Shown here: one piece after another, positions 49,768 through 58,800 of the stretch
Layout of the letters: the number at the start of each line of letters is the position of its first letter
How positions within the stretch are numbered: position 1 is the first letter of the stretch
Origin: an uncultured Clostridia bacterium
Lineage (GTDB): Bacteria > Bacillota > Clostridia > Oscillospirales > Butyricicoccaceae
Length of the DNA stretch: 64,000 nt
NCBI GenBank assembly: GCA_944375715.1
Contig: CALWAP010000005.1
Span: 1 to 64,000, forward strand
Direction of reading: 5' to 3'
Notes under the pieces: generated by a model
Told to the model about the DNA's origin: nothing
Database searches by the model: none
The model's input: only the letters and a program-made list of their open reading frames with translations
Program-made: the position numbers and the translations under genes

Positions 49768-50571
49768 TTAGCCGACTACCGTTACGGACGTAATATGGGG
49801 ATTGACACCCTCATACCAATAAAGGAAGCCCTCGGCGTCGATGACCTGCCCGATCTGCAGGTTCTTTACAGCCGAATAAACCTCGGTGGTGCTGTCGCAA
49901 AGATAAGACTCAACCGTAAAGGTGTAGACCTGGTCATTATAGGAAACATTGAAATAAAGATCGTCGCCCTCGGCTCCCGAGCCATCCCAATTATAAAGGA
50001 AGGCCACATCGTTGCCCGCGTCGTCCTGCCCGGCTGCCACAACGGTCAAGCCCTTGAACTCGACCAGCTCGTTCTGATGGTCGATAAGCTCGTCGGTTCC
50101 CAGCATTTCGGTAACATCCAGCGGGGTGGCTATAAACTCGTCGCCCTCAACTATCTCGAAAGTACCATCAATGATCTCGACCTCACCCGACCACTCGGAC
50201 TTGTATCCTGTGACCCTGATGCAGGTGCCGGGGACCAGAAGCTCATAATCTTCCTCGGAGCAGGCCATGTCATAGAAGAAATACGCGCCGTCCTCGTCCT
50301 GAGCATAAACGGTGGCCTTGTCTTCCCACCAGGACTGCTTGGCCTGAACATAAGCCTCAACCGTGACTTCACTGTCGATCTCGGCGGCCATGTACTCATC
50401 ATGGGTCAGGACCACCTTCTGCTCGTTATCGTTCTGCTGCTCGTTATTCTGTTCCTCATTGTTCTGCTCTTCCTGCTGCTCGTTGTTCTGCCCTTCCTCA
50501 CTGTCGCCGGCACAGGCCGCCAGGGAGAAAACAAGGCAAAGAGCCAAAAGCAGGGCAAAAAACTTTTTCAT
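49768..50571 (-). CDS. Lipoprotein with Glu/Gln/Asn-rich linker and OB-fold-like repeats
   Basis: Secreted lipoprotein (267 aa). The signal peptide ends in the lipobox LAAC (Cys20). Residues ~22-52 are a low-complexity linker of N, E and Q repeats, probably a flexible spacer through the wall. The rest appears as two similar beta domains (EVTVEAYVQAKQSWWEDKATVYAQDEDGAYFFYDM and LVEFKGLTVVAAGQDDAGNDVAFLYNWDG), reminiscent of OB-fold binding modules. No enzyme motif is seen. It has its own promoter and terminator and no clear link to the flanking operons. Confidence 0.78.
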   Translation of the reverse strand: MKKFFALLLALCLVFSLAACAGDSEEGQNNEQQEEQNNEEQNNEQQNDNEQKVVLTHDEYMAAEIDSEVTVEAYVQAKQSWWEDKATVYAQDEDGAYFFYDMACSEEDYELLVPGTCIRVTGYKSEWSGEVEIIDGTFEIVEGDEFIATPLDVTEMLGTDELIDHQNELVEFKGLTVVAAGQDDAGNDVAFLYNWDGSGAEGDDLYFNVSYNDQVYTFTVESYLCDSTTEVYSAVKNLQIGQVIDAEGFLYWYEGVNPHITSVTVVG

Positions 50572-50618
50572 TTGAAACTCCTCCTCAATAATATCTGCTC
50601 GCTTCAGCGAACGACTTA

Positions 50619-50646
50619 ATTATAGCCCTTATGTCCCAAAAATCAA
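50619..50646 (-). promoter_or_regulatory. Promoter of the Glu/Gln/Asn-rich lipoprotein gene
   Basis: Minus strand TTGATT (50641-50646), 16-bp spacer, TATAAT (50619-50624). A small TCGCT/AGCGA hairpin follows in the leader. Confidence 0.7.
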
Positions 50647-50680
50647 CCTTTTATTGTAAACTGATTGTGATTTTTTTGTT

Positions 50681-52270
50681 CTAACGCCTGTTGCGTCGCT
50701 TTATCTTTCCCACAGCCACCCAGGCTGCCATAAGTACCCAAGCCGCCCCAAGAGAGATAAGCAGAGCCTTGGACTCGGCAGGCATCTCGCCCAGCTCGGC
50801 CCTGCCCCCGCCCGTTACCGAGTCCAGATGATAAAGGGCCTCGGTGTCCGAAAAAAGCTTATCCATATATTCGCTGTCCACCGTCTGACCGCGACGCACC
50901 GACTTGGTCACGCTCTCAATAAGATGCCCGGAAGCATCCCTCAAAGACGCCGAACCGTTGAAGACAGGCGTTATAAATGTGTCGCCGGTATGTTCCAAAA
51001 GCAGCTTTACGGCCTTCAGCTTGACATCATAATAAAGATCGCCCTCCCCGCCCTCGCCGGAGATATACTCTATATAGCTTTCATCCTGCTGCGCCTTCAA
51101 AGTGACGGGCACATAGCCTTCGGTCTGGGAATATGATATCTGAACATCGTTTGTCAGAAGGTACTGCGCAAAAAGCCATGAGGCCAGCACAGTCTGAGGG
51201 TTGTCCTTATTGAATACGCAGACCGACGGTCCCTGGGATATCATCTGCGGGTTTTCGGCGTCAAACTGCGGCACGGCCATAACGGCCGTTTCAAACTCGA
51301 CTATTTCCTCCTCGGCAATATCGACCAAAGGCGCACCGCTTCCCATCCAGGTGGAGCCGGCAGTCGAATCGACGGCAAATATGCATTGCCCCGCATTGAG
51401 GAAATTGGCAGGATACCCCGATATCTTGAAGGTGGAAAAGGCCCCTTTGGCCGTATGCTCCGCTATATCATAAAGCAGCCCGGCAGTCACATCGTTAAAC
51501 AGCTCTATCGAACCGCTTTCATCCGAATAACCGGCGTTTTTCTGCCTGAGCATCTGGATCATCATGTTGTCGCTGGACTTGTAAATAAAGGGTATCATCA
51601 CATTCTGGCCGTTTACGGCATAGGTGCCGTCGGGATTCTTTTTTGTTGCCGCCTCAGACACCTCCCACACAAAGTCCCATGTCAGCTTCTCGGGAAGGGT
51701 ATATCCCAAATCCTCCACATAGGTCTTGTTGATATAGCAGGCCTCGGTGGAGCGCATAAAGGGCAGGGCGTAATACTCGCCGTTTATTGCGCATTCATTC
51801 AGGAACTTTGAAACCACCTCATCTTTTTTGGGGGAATCAAAACGCAGCCCGCTGCCCCCCAGGCCGTACTTTTCATCTTCCATCAGGCCGCCCAAAGGCG
51901 CTACTACATTATCTCCCGTCAGATATGTCGCTATGTGGTCGGGATATGTTATGCATACATTGGGAGTCGTGCCTGTCGATATGTTGGTTATAACATCGTT
52001 ATATATATCACCGTAATCGGTATAAAGCCTCAGCGTGACCGTTATGTTGGGGTACAGGGCCTGGAAATCCTCTATGGCATTTTTGTATATATCAGTCTGG
52101 TTTTTGTTTGTGTCGTTTTTGGCCCAGAAGGTTATCTCGTATTCTTTCGACTCGTCAAAGCTTTGGGGGATCACAAACTCATTTGTTTCCCTCTGCCCGT
52201 GGCAGGCCCCCAAAAGCGACAGGCACAGGGCAAGCAAAAGCGCAAGCGCGGTTTTTCCGAAATTTCTCAT
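50681..52270 (-). CDS. ABC transporter extracellular solute-binding protein with C-terminal membrane helix
   Basis: Carbohydrate-type (family 1) binding protein of 529 aa. The lipobox LGAC puts the lipidated Cys at 23. The mature part shows the family pattern: YEITFWAKNDTNKNQTDIY, FQALYPNITVTLRLY, FAVDSTAGSTWMGSG and QGPSVCVFNKDNPQTVLASWLFAQYL. Unusually, the C-terminus adds a hydrophobic helix (ALLISLGAAWVLMAAWVAVG, about 502-521) and the basic tail KIKRRNRR, as a stop-transfer anchor. So the protein may be held in the membrane at both ends. Last gene of the operon, overlapping the permease gene by 4 bp. The sugar is unknown. Confidence 0.87.
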   Translation of the reverse strand: MRNFGKTALALLLALCLSLLGACHGQRETNEFVIPQSFDESKEYEITFWAKNDTNKNQTDIYKNAIEDFQALYPNITVTLRLYTDYGDIYNDVITNISTGTTPNVCITYPDHIATYLTGDNVVAPLGGLMEDEKYGLGGSGLRFDSPKKDEVVSKFLNECAINGEYYALPFMRSTEACYINKTYVEDLGYTLPEKLTWDFVWEVSEAATKKNPDGTYAVNGQNVMIPFIYKSSDNMMIQMLRQKNAGYSDESGSIELFNDVTAGLLYDIAEHTAKGAFSTFKISGYPANFLNAGQCIFAVDSTAGSTWMGSGAPLVDIAEEEIVEFETAVMAVPQFDAENPQMISQGPSVCVFNKDNPQTVLASWLFAQYLLTNDVQISYSQTEGYVPVTLKAQQDESYIEYISGEGGEGDLYYDVKLKAVKLLLEHTGDTFITPVFNGSASLRDASGHLIESVTKSVRRGQTVDSEYMDKLFSDTEALYHLDSVTGGGRAELGEMPAESKALLISLGAAWVLMAAWVAVGKIKRRNRR

Positions 52271-53139
52271 CCCTTTATGCCTCCTCTGGAGACCCCTTCC
52301 ATTATCTTGTTTTTAAAAAGCAGGAAAACTACTATCAGCGGAAGTGAAATAACGACCACCGCGGCCATCATGGCAGGCACATTTTCCCTGCCGAAGCCGC
52401 TCTCCCTTATCTCCTGTATGCCGTTGGACACAAGGAAATACGCCCTGTCGTCGGTTATAAGCCTCGGCCAGATATAAGAGTTCCAGCATTCTATAAGCTT
52501 GAGTATGGTCACCGTCACCAAAGTCGGGCGGCATATGGGTATCATGACTTTCCACAGGTACGCAAGGTCGGAGGTGCCGTCTACCTTTGCCGCTCGGTAA
52601 AGCTCGTCGGGGACCTGCTCGAAACTCTCCTTCAAAAGGTAAATATAAAATACCGAGGTTATCGACGGCAGTATAAGCCCTGGGAAGCTGTTGCGCAGGT
52701 CAAGATCGGTTATCGTAACAAAATTGGTGATGACTACCAGCTCGGTGGGTATCATCATCATGGAAAGGAACAGCCCGAAAATCAGGTTCCTTCCCTTAAA
52801 GCTCAGCCTTGCAAAGGCATATGCCGCCAAAGTGCTGACGGCCACCATGGCCGCCGTTGTTATGAGGGCAAATATCAGAGTATTTACAAGATATCCGCCC
52901 AGAGGCACGGCAGTAAAGGCCTCTTTGTAGTTTTCCATGGTGGGCGACAGTGTGAAAAAAGACGGTATATGTTCGGAATTGTAGCTGCCGTAGCTTTTGA
53001 CCGAGGTCAGTATCATCCAATAAAAGGGAAAAAGAACCATGACGGCCCATATGCCAAGCCCCAGATAGGTAAAGGCCCTGCCCGTGCCGTTTTTGATTTT
53101 AAGTTCCCTTCCGGCTTTTTTATAATCTCCGCCGTTCAT
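52267..53139 (-). CDS. Carbohydrate ABC transporter permease (MalG/UgpE type)
   Basis: Membrane permease (290 aa) with six helices and the binding-protein-dependent EAA loop ELYRAAKVDGTSDLAYLWKVMIPICRPTL. The N-terminal LGLGIWAVMVLFPFYWMILTSVK is typical of the UgpE/MalG group. It pairs with the permease at 53144 to form the translocation channel and overlaps the binding-protein gene by 4 bp. Confidence 0.93.
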   Translation of the reverse strand: MNGGDYKKAGRELKIKNGTGRAFTYLGLGIWAVMVLFPFYWMILTSVKSYGSYNSEHIPSFFTLSPTMENYKEAFTAVPLGGYLVNTLIFALITTAAMVAVSTLAAYAFARLSFKGRNLIFGLFLSMMMIPTELVVITNFVTITDLDLRNSFPGLILPSITSVFYIYLLKESFEQVPDELYRAAKVDGTSDLAYLWKVMIPICRPTLVTVTILKLIECWNSYIWPRLITDDRAYFLVSNGIQEIRESGFGRENVPAMMAAVVVISLPLIVVFLLFKNKIMEGVSRGGIKG

Positions 53140-53143
53140 ATTA

Positions 53144-54034
53144 TCATCTTCCCTCCCTGTGCCTGCTTACAAGCAGGTTAAAGCATGTTATGGTGAGAAT
53201 AATGGCAAACAGTATTATTGCCGCCGCCGATGCATAGGATGGATACCCGCCGCTGTCGCCGTAAAGCATATCATAGACATACCCTACTATCGTATTCATG
53301 CCGGCTGCGTTCAGGTCCGCCCCGAAAAGGGCTACCGCGTCGCTGTACGCCTTAAAAGCCCCGATAAATCCCGTTATGACAAGGTACACTATCATAGGGG
53401 CAACCGAAGGCAGGGTTATACGGAAAAAAATCCTGCTTTTTGAAGTGCCGTCTACCCTGGCGGCGCGGTAATAATCGGGGTTGACCGACGCCAAAGCCCC
53501 CGTAAGCACAAGTATCTTGAACGGCATGACGGTCCATATCGTATAAAAGCAGAGTATAAACATTTTTGCCCAATAGGGCCCGTCTATGAAGTCTACCGGC
53601 TGTACACCGAACAGCCCCAAAAGCATATTGACCAGGCCGTCTGTATATTCGGTTTTCTGGAAAAGCACCATGAACACCAGCCCGACAGCCAGAGTATTGG
53701 TCACATAAGGCAGGAAGTAAACTGTCTGGAAAAGCTGCCTAAGCCTTGTTATGGAGCTGAGGCCTGCCGAAATGACTATCGCTGTGACGGTGGATAGCGG
53801 CACAGTGATTATAACGAGTATAAATGTATTTTTAAGGGCCTGGAGGAAATAGGGGTCCCTAAGGACATACCCATAGTTATAAGCGCCTACCCCCGTATAT
53901 GTCTGGGAAGCAAAATTGAAGCCCTCCTCCAGGGAATATATGAAAACATCTATCAGCGGATAAACAAGGAATGCCGCCAGGAGCAGAGCGGCCGGCAGCA
54001 GGTAAAGCCAGGCCTTTTTGGAGCTGTTATGCAT
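53144..54034 (-). CDS. Carbohydrate ABC transporter permease (MalF/UgpA type)
   Basis: Membrane permease (296 aa) with six helices. EAA loop: DYYRAARVDGTSKSRIFFRITLPSVAP. N-terminus AWLYLLPAALLLAAFLVYPLIDVFIYSL is typical of the UgpA/MalF group. It overlaps the ATPase gene by 8 bp and lies 4 bp before the second permease. Confidence 0.93.
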   Translation of the reverse strand: MHNSSKKAWLYLLPAALLLAAFLVYPLIDVFIYSLEEGFNFASQTYTGVGAYNYGYVLRDPYFLQALKNTFILVIITVPLSTVTAIVISAGLSSITRLRQLFQTVYFLPYVTNTLAVGLVFMVLFQKTEYTDGLVNMLLGLFGVQPVDFIDGPYWAKMFILCFYTIWTVMPFKILVLTGALASVNPDYYRAARVDGTSKSRIFFRITLPSVAPMIVYLVITGFIGAFKAYSDAVALFGADLNAAGMNTIVGYVYDMLYGDSGGYPSYASAAAIILFAIILTITCFNLLVSRHREGR

Positions 54035-55142
54035 CGTGCCATACCTCCCCGAAAGGTACCCTTATGCCGCTTTCCCTGTCAAACAAAAGCACTTTGTCCC
54101 TTCTCAGTTCAAAGGAAAGAGTATCCCTTTCGGCAAAGCCGGCATGAGCCGAATCCAAAATCACGCGGACAAACCCCGCCTCGCAGGCTTCATGGGCGCA
54201 GACTATGCCGATATCCCTGCCCGTCGGTTCGACCCTTTCCTTCCTGCATGTCATGGGGCCGCCTTCACACGGCAAAAAGCCCTCAGGCCTTATGCCCGCC
54301 CAAACCCTGCGGCCGCCTGTCATAACGCCATCCAAAACGGCAGTTCCGCCGATATAGAGCCTGCCGTCCCTGACCTCCCCTTCAAAAACATTTATCGGGG
54401 GCGTGCCCAGGAATTTGGCCACAAAAAGGCTTCCCGGGTCGTCATATACCTTCTGCGGCCTGCCGTACTGCATCAAAAGGCCGCTGTTCATAACGGCTAT
54501 GCTGTCGGAAATGCTCATGGCTTCTTCCTGGTCATGGGTAACGAATATCGTTGTTATGCCCGTCTTTTTCTGTATTTTGCATATTTCCTCACGGGTCTGG
54601 AGCCTAAGACGGGCGTCCAGGTTGGAAAGAGGCTCGTCCAAAAGCAAAACCCTGGGCATTTTGACAAGGGCCCTGGCTATGGCCACCCTCTGCTGCTGGC
54701 CGCCCGAAAGCTCCTTGGGCCTGCGGTCCAAAAGCCCCTCTATCTGTACCAGCGCCGCAGCCTCCTCGGCTTTCTCATTCATTTCCCTTTTGGAAAGCCT
54801 GTCCTTTCCCTTCCTGTTCTCCAAGGGGAAGCGTATATTCTGAAGCACGGTCATATGTGGGTACAAAGCGTAGTTCTGAAAGACCATACCCACCCCCCTA
54901 AGCTCGGGCGGCAGATCGGTGACATCCTCATCCCCAAAATAGATCCTGCCCTCGGTGGGCCTTTCAAGGCCGCAAATCATATTAAGCGTCGTGCTCTTAC
55001 CGCAGCCGGAAGGCCCCAAAAGGCCCATCAAAGTGCCGTCGGACACCTCAAGGTCAAGTCCGCTCACCGCCGTGACCTCTCCCTTTTCCTTTTTACCCCT
55101 GGCTGGGAACCTTTTTGTCAGTCCCCTGAGCTTTATATCCAT
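54027..55142 (-). CDS. Carbohydrate ABC transporter ATP-binding protein (UgpC/MsmK type)
   Basis: ATPase of 371 aa: Walker A LLGPSGCGKSTTLN, Q-loop VFQNYALYPHMTV, signature LSGGQQQRVAIARAL, Walker B VLLLDEPLSNLDA, H-loop VTHDQEEAM, then the C-terminal OB-type regulatory domain (RVWAGIRPEGF). The start at 55142 is chosen because it matches the family N-terminus (MDIKLRGLTKRF) and has GGGAG upstream; the frame beyond it crosses the promoter. Firmicute sugar importers often share one distant ATPase, but here it heads its own operon. Confidence 0.93.
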   Translation of the reverse strand: MDIKLRGLTKRFPARGKKEKGEVTAVSGLDLEVSDGTLMGLLGPSGCGKSTTLNMICGLERPTEGRIYFGDEDVTDLPPELRGVGMVFQNYALYPHMTVLQNIRFPLENRKGKDRLSKREMNEKAEEAAALVQIEGLLDRRPKELSGGQQQRVAIARALVKMPRVLLLDEPLSNLDARLRLQTREEICKIQKKTGITTIFVTHDQEEAMSISDSIAVMNSGLLMQYGRPQKVYDDPGSLFVAKFLGTPPINVFEGEVRDGRLYIGGTAVLDGVMTGGRRVWAGIRPEGFLPCEGGPMTCRKERVEPTGRDIGIVCAHEACEAGFVRVILDSAHAGFAERDTLSFELRRDKVLLFDRESGIRVPFGEVWHDA

Positions 55143-55184
55143 ATCGCAACATCTCCCAAACCGGCGTTTTAATGTTATTTTTAT

Positions 55185-55213
55185 ATTATAGCCGTTTCCC
55201 TTTGATATCTCAA
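55185..55213 (-). promoter_or_regulatory. Promoter of the carbohydrate ABC operon
   Basis: Minus strand TTGAGA (55208-55213), 17-bp spacer, TATAAT (55185-55190). No CRE-like catabolite site was recognised. Confidence 0.8.
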
Positions 55214-55286
55214 GGGTATGGCTCTTTTCTGCCGGCCATGGTATACTTTTCACATGACGGCAAGCGCCGAAAAAGGAGAAAAGCAA

Positions 55287-56414
55287 ATGCTCAGGATATT
55301 CATTACGGGAGACAACCATATAGGGCTTAAATATCTGAGCCACGAGAAGGCCTCATTTCTGGCCGCAGCCAGGCTGGAAGCTTTAAAGGGTATGGCCGAA
55401 AGGGCCAACATGGAAAACTGCGGCCTTTTTGTCATAACGGGGGACCTTTTCGAAAACAATTACGGCGTTCCCCAACGGGACATAAGGGCCGCGATAGACG
55501 CGCTTTCGGCCTTCAAAGGCACGGTTGCGCTGCTGCCCGGCAATCATGACTATTACGACAGGGACTCAAAGCTGTGGCAGCACCTGGAAAAAGAGTGCGG
55601 GGAAAAGGACAATATCCTGCTTTTGACCCAAAGCCGGCCTTACAATATAACGGTGGGGGATGAGGATGTCACCCTTTACCCCGCGCCCTGCCTTTCCCTT
55701 CACTCGGAAATCGGCCAAAACAACCTGGGCTGGATCAAAAATGAGAATATACCCCAAACCGGCTGCTACCGCATCGGCGTAGCCCACGGCGCTTTGTACG
55801 GCCAGACCATAGACAGCGAAGGGCAGTATTTCCTTATGACAAGGCAGGAGCTGGAAAGCATCCCTTTAGACGCATGGCTCTTGGGGCATACCCATGTCCC
55901 GTTTCCCCAGGACCTTAGAGAGGAGTTTTCCGAATGTGAAAATATCCTCAACCCCGGTACCCATGTCCAGACCGATGTGAATTGCCGAACCGAAGGCCTT
56001 TGCTTTATCGTGGAAATAGGGCCGGACAAAAAGGTCAGGGCGAAAAAGGTAAAAACCGGCACGGTCAGGTTTTTCCGCCTTGAACTTAAGCTGTCGCCCG
56101 GCATGGCCGAAAAGGCCGTAAAGGAGGCCCTGGCCCCCCTGCCTGACCGCTCGTCTGTCGAGCTGATGCTTTCCGGCCCGGTCACGCCGGAGGAATATGA
56201 GCGCCTTGATGCTGCCGCACAGGGGCTTTTGTCCCGTTTTATCGAGGGGAAATGCGTGCGCACAGATGTCAGCCGCCTTGTATCACAGGAGCTTATCGAC
56301 TCCTTTTATCCCGAAACCTCCTTCGCATCGGCCTTTCTCAAATCATTGCTTGACGACCCGGCCGAAGCCCAGATGGCTTTCGATCTTTTGCAGACTTTAA
56401 AAGAGGACAGGTAA
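55287..56414 (+). CDS. Mre11/SbcD-like metallophosphoesterase (YhaO type)
   Basis: Nuclease-type phosphoesterase (375 aa). Motifs: ITGDNHIG, ITGDLFENN, LLPGNHDYYD, VAHGALYG and LLGHTHVP, giving a di-metal site as in SbcD/Mre11. The domain past residue ~250 differs from SbcD, fitting the YhaO branch. It lies one base before the SbcC-like ATPase gene and is read as one operon. Inferred role: DNA end processing together with its partner. Start at 55287 after AAAAGGAG. An extended -10 (TGGTATACT, about 55237-55245) is a possible promoter. Confidence 0.9.
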   Translation: MLRIFITGDNHIGLKYLSHEKASFLAAARLEALKGMAERANMENCGLFVITGDLFENNYGVPQRDIRAAIDALSAFKGTVALLPGNHDYYDRDSKLWQHLEKECGEKDNILLLTQSRPYNITVGDEDVTLYPAPCLSLHSEIGQNNLGWIKNENIPQTGCYRIGVAHGALYGQTIDSEGQYFLMTRQELESIPLDAWLLGHTHVPFPQDLREEFSECENILNPGTHVQTDVNCRTEGLCFIVEIGPDKKVRAKKVKTGTVRFFRLELKLSPGMAEKAVKEALAPLPDRSSVELMLSGPVTPEEYERLDAAAQGLLSRFIEGKCVRTDVSRLVSQELIDSFYPETSFASAFLKSLLDDPAEAQMAFDLLQTLKEDR

Positions 56415-56415
56415 C

Positions 56416-58800
56416 ATGAAGATAAAAAGCATTTCCTGCACACAATTTGCGGGCCTGAGGGATATGGACATAGAGCTGAAAAGCGGACTAAACGTGCTAT
56501 ACGGCGCAAACGAAAGCGGAAAAAGCACCCTGGCAAACCTTATATCAAGGCTGCTTTTTCAAAACGCACGCATAGGCGGCCGCAGCGACAGGGAATTTAA
56601 AGAGCTTTACTTCCCCTCGTCCCGCAGAAGCGGCCCTTCGGGCGATTTTGCCGACGGCAAAATCATCCTTGAAACGCAAAAAGGCGATTTCACCCTGACA
56701 AAGGAATGGGGCAGCGAGCCCAGGTGCCTGCTGGCTTCCCCCGATGGAGCCATACGCGACCAGAAAAAGATAAACGAACTGCTGAAGGATATCCTCCGTT
56801 ACGGAGAGGGAGTTTACTGCGATATCCTTCTGTCTACCCAGCGGAGCGCCGGGCCCTCCCTGGAAGCCATTTTGGACAGCGCCAGAAAAACCGACTCAAA
56901 GCAGGAAATATCCGCGGCTTTAGCCTCGGCATTCCTTCAAACGGGAGGCCCGTCGGCCGACGCCATAGGAGCTGCCATAGATAATAAAATCTCCGAAATA
57001 GAAGGCAAGCATTGGGACAGCGCAAAAAATGCCCCCGTCCGTAAAGCGGGCAGATGGGCCAGCGGCCTTGGAAGCATACTGAAAGCATATTACGCCATGG
57101 AAGACGCAAACGACGTACTTAAAGAAATATCTCGCCTGGAAGAGGATGCCGACCTGACCTCGGCACTTTATTCAGCCAAATGCGAAGAAGTCATCCTTGC
57201 CCAAAAGGAGTTTGACGATTTCTGCAGGATCGCTTCGGCCCTCGCCCTCAAAAGGGAGCGTGAAAAACTGCTTTTAAGATACCGATCCGACCTGCAAAGG
57301 CTGACAGGCGATCTAAACGAGTGGCCCGACGCCGAAAAGGCGTACAGGCAGGCTTCCGCCTTGGCTTTGGAAAGCCAAAACCGTGCCATTCTTGACAGGT
57401 TTGCCGAAGCCTCCAAGCTTTCGGGCAATATATCCGAGCTTGACTCAGTCCTTTCCCGCTCACCCTGTCCCGAAAGGGAAGAACGCGAAATGGCCAAAAA
57501 ATACCTGCGAGAAATATCTGCCTTGGAAAACAGCCTGTGCGCCATGAACATAACGGCCGGTATCAGGCTGCATAAACCCCATTCAGCTAAAATAACCTCG
57601 GTGCGCTCTGGCGAAGCCCTTCCGTTTTATGACGGGAATATCAATATTTCCGAAGCCGTAAAGATCACTGTGCCCGGCGTCATGGAGCTGACATTGGCCC
57701 CGGCTGACATCGATGCCGAAGAAATCAAAACGGTAATATCGGAAAAAAAGCTCGGTCTTCAAGCCATTTTGAAAAAATACGGGGCCTTGTCCGCCGAGCA
57801 GTTGGACTCCCTTTCGGCCGAGTACGAAAAAACGAAAGCCCTGCTTGAGATGGCCCAAAAAAGGCTGTCGGATTTTCTTGGCGGCCAAAGCTATGAGGAG
57901 CTGGAAAGCCTGGCCAAAGGCATAGTTTCGCCTCCTCGTCCAGCACCCGAGATACAAAAGGAGGTCCTGGAGCTGTGCCGCGGTGCCTCCCTCCAAAGCT
58001 TTGTCGCCGAAAAAAAAGCCGAGACCCTCAGATTGCAAAAGGCCTACGGCTCATATGAAAACCTCGCATCTGAAAAGGAAAAAACAGCCCTCGAGCTTTC
58101 AAAACTCCTCGGACAGGCAGACGCTTCGGATATACCAAGCCGCTACCTTGGCATCGATGACCCTGAGAGCTATCTTGAAAGTCTCAAAAACTCCCTGAGC
58201 CAAAAAACAGGCGCAAAAAACGAGGCCCTTGCGCACAAGGCCTCCTGCACAGCCAGGCTGGAATCTTTTAGAAGCAGCCTTGAATCCGACCCCCGAGACC
58301 GGCTTGAACAAGCGGTTTCCGAGTTTAAGCGCCAGAAAAACCTCCTTTCCCGCTGGAAGCATATTCAAAATGTATTTGAAACGCAAAAGGCCGCCCTTAC
58401 GGGCGACCCTGTGGAAGGCCTGGCAAAAAGCTTTTCACACGCACTCTCAGTCATGACCGAAGGCGGCGTGACGCCTGAGTTTCCGGAAAAAGCCAGCCTC
58501 GCGGTCAATATTTACAGCCGTGACCACCTTATGGATTTCCGCAAGCTGTCGGAAGGCACAAAGGAAGCCGTTTTCCTCTCCTACCGCCTGGCCATGCTCG
58601 ACCATCTGTTTCCGCGCGGAGACGGCGTTATGATCCTGGACGATCCGCTTTCTGATATGGACATCGAAAGGGCTCAAAGGGCCTGCCGCCTTTTAATCGA
58701 AGCTTCCCACCGCCACCAGATCATTTTCCTCACATGCCGCAAAGAGTACGGGGATATGCTTGGCGCAGACCCCATATGCCTCAGCTCCTCGGCGCTTTAA
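56416..58800 (+). CDS. SbcC/Rad50-like AAA ATPase (YhaN type)
   Basis: SMC-like ATPase of 794 aa. Walker A is LYGANESGKSTLANLI near residue 30; the C-terminal lobe has the signature-like KLSEGTKEAVFLSYRLAML and Walker B GVMILDDPLSDMD. Between them is a long coiled-coil region (about 200-600), shorter than SbcC and lacking an obvious CxxC zinc hook, as in YhaN. It follows the phosphoesterase gene by one base. The pair should act like SbcCD/MR on DNA ends or hairpins. The end overlaps the convergent corA gene by 4 bp. Confidence 0.9.
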   Translation: MKIKSISCTQFAGLRDMDIELKSGLNVLYGANESGKSTLANLISRLLFQNARIGGRSDREFKELYFPSSRRSGPSGDFADGKIILETQKGDFTLTKEWGSEPRCLLASPDGAIRDQKKINELLKDILRYGEGVYCDILLSTQRSAGPSLEAILDSARKTDSKQEISAALASAFLQTGGPSADAIGAAIDNKISEIEGKHWDSAKNAPVRKAGRWASGLGSILKAYYAMEDANDVLKEISRLEEDADLTSALYSAKCEEVILAQKEFDDFCRIASALALKREREKLLLRYRSDLQRLTGDLNEWPDAEKAYRQASALALESQNRAILDRFAEASKLSGNISELDSVLSRSPCPEREEREMAKKYLREISALENSLCAMNITAGIRLHKPHSAKITSVRSGEALPFYDGNINISEAVKITVPGVMELTLAPADIDAEEIKTVISEKKLGLQAILKKYGALSAEQLDSLSAEYEKTKALLEMAQKRLSDFLGGQSYEELESLAKGIVSPPRPAPEIQKEVLELCRGASLQSFVAEKKAETLRLQKAYGSYENLASEKEKTALELSKLLGQADASDIPSRYLGIDDPESYLESLKNSLSQKTGAKNEALAHKASCTARLESFRSSLESDPRDRLEQAVSEFKRQKNLLSRWKHIQNVFETQKAALTGDPVEGLAKSFSHALSVMTEGGVTPEFPEKASLAVNIYSRDHLMDFRKLSEGTKEAVFLSYRLAMLDHLFPRGDGVMILDDPLSDMDIERAQRACRLLIEASHRHQIIFLTCRKEYGDMLGADPICLSSSAL

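Noticed and set aside
54018-55172. A 384-aa open frame antisense to the ABC ATPase gene
   Set aside because: It mirrors the ATPase gene, which has complete ABC motifs; the antisense protein has none and no start signal.
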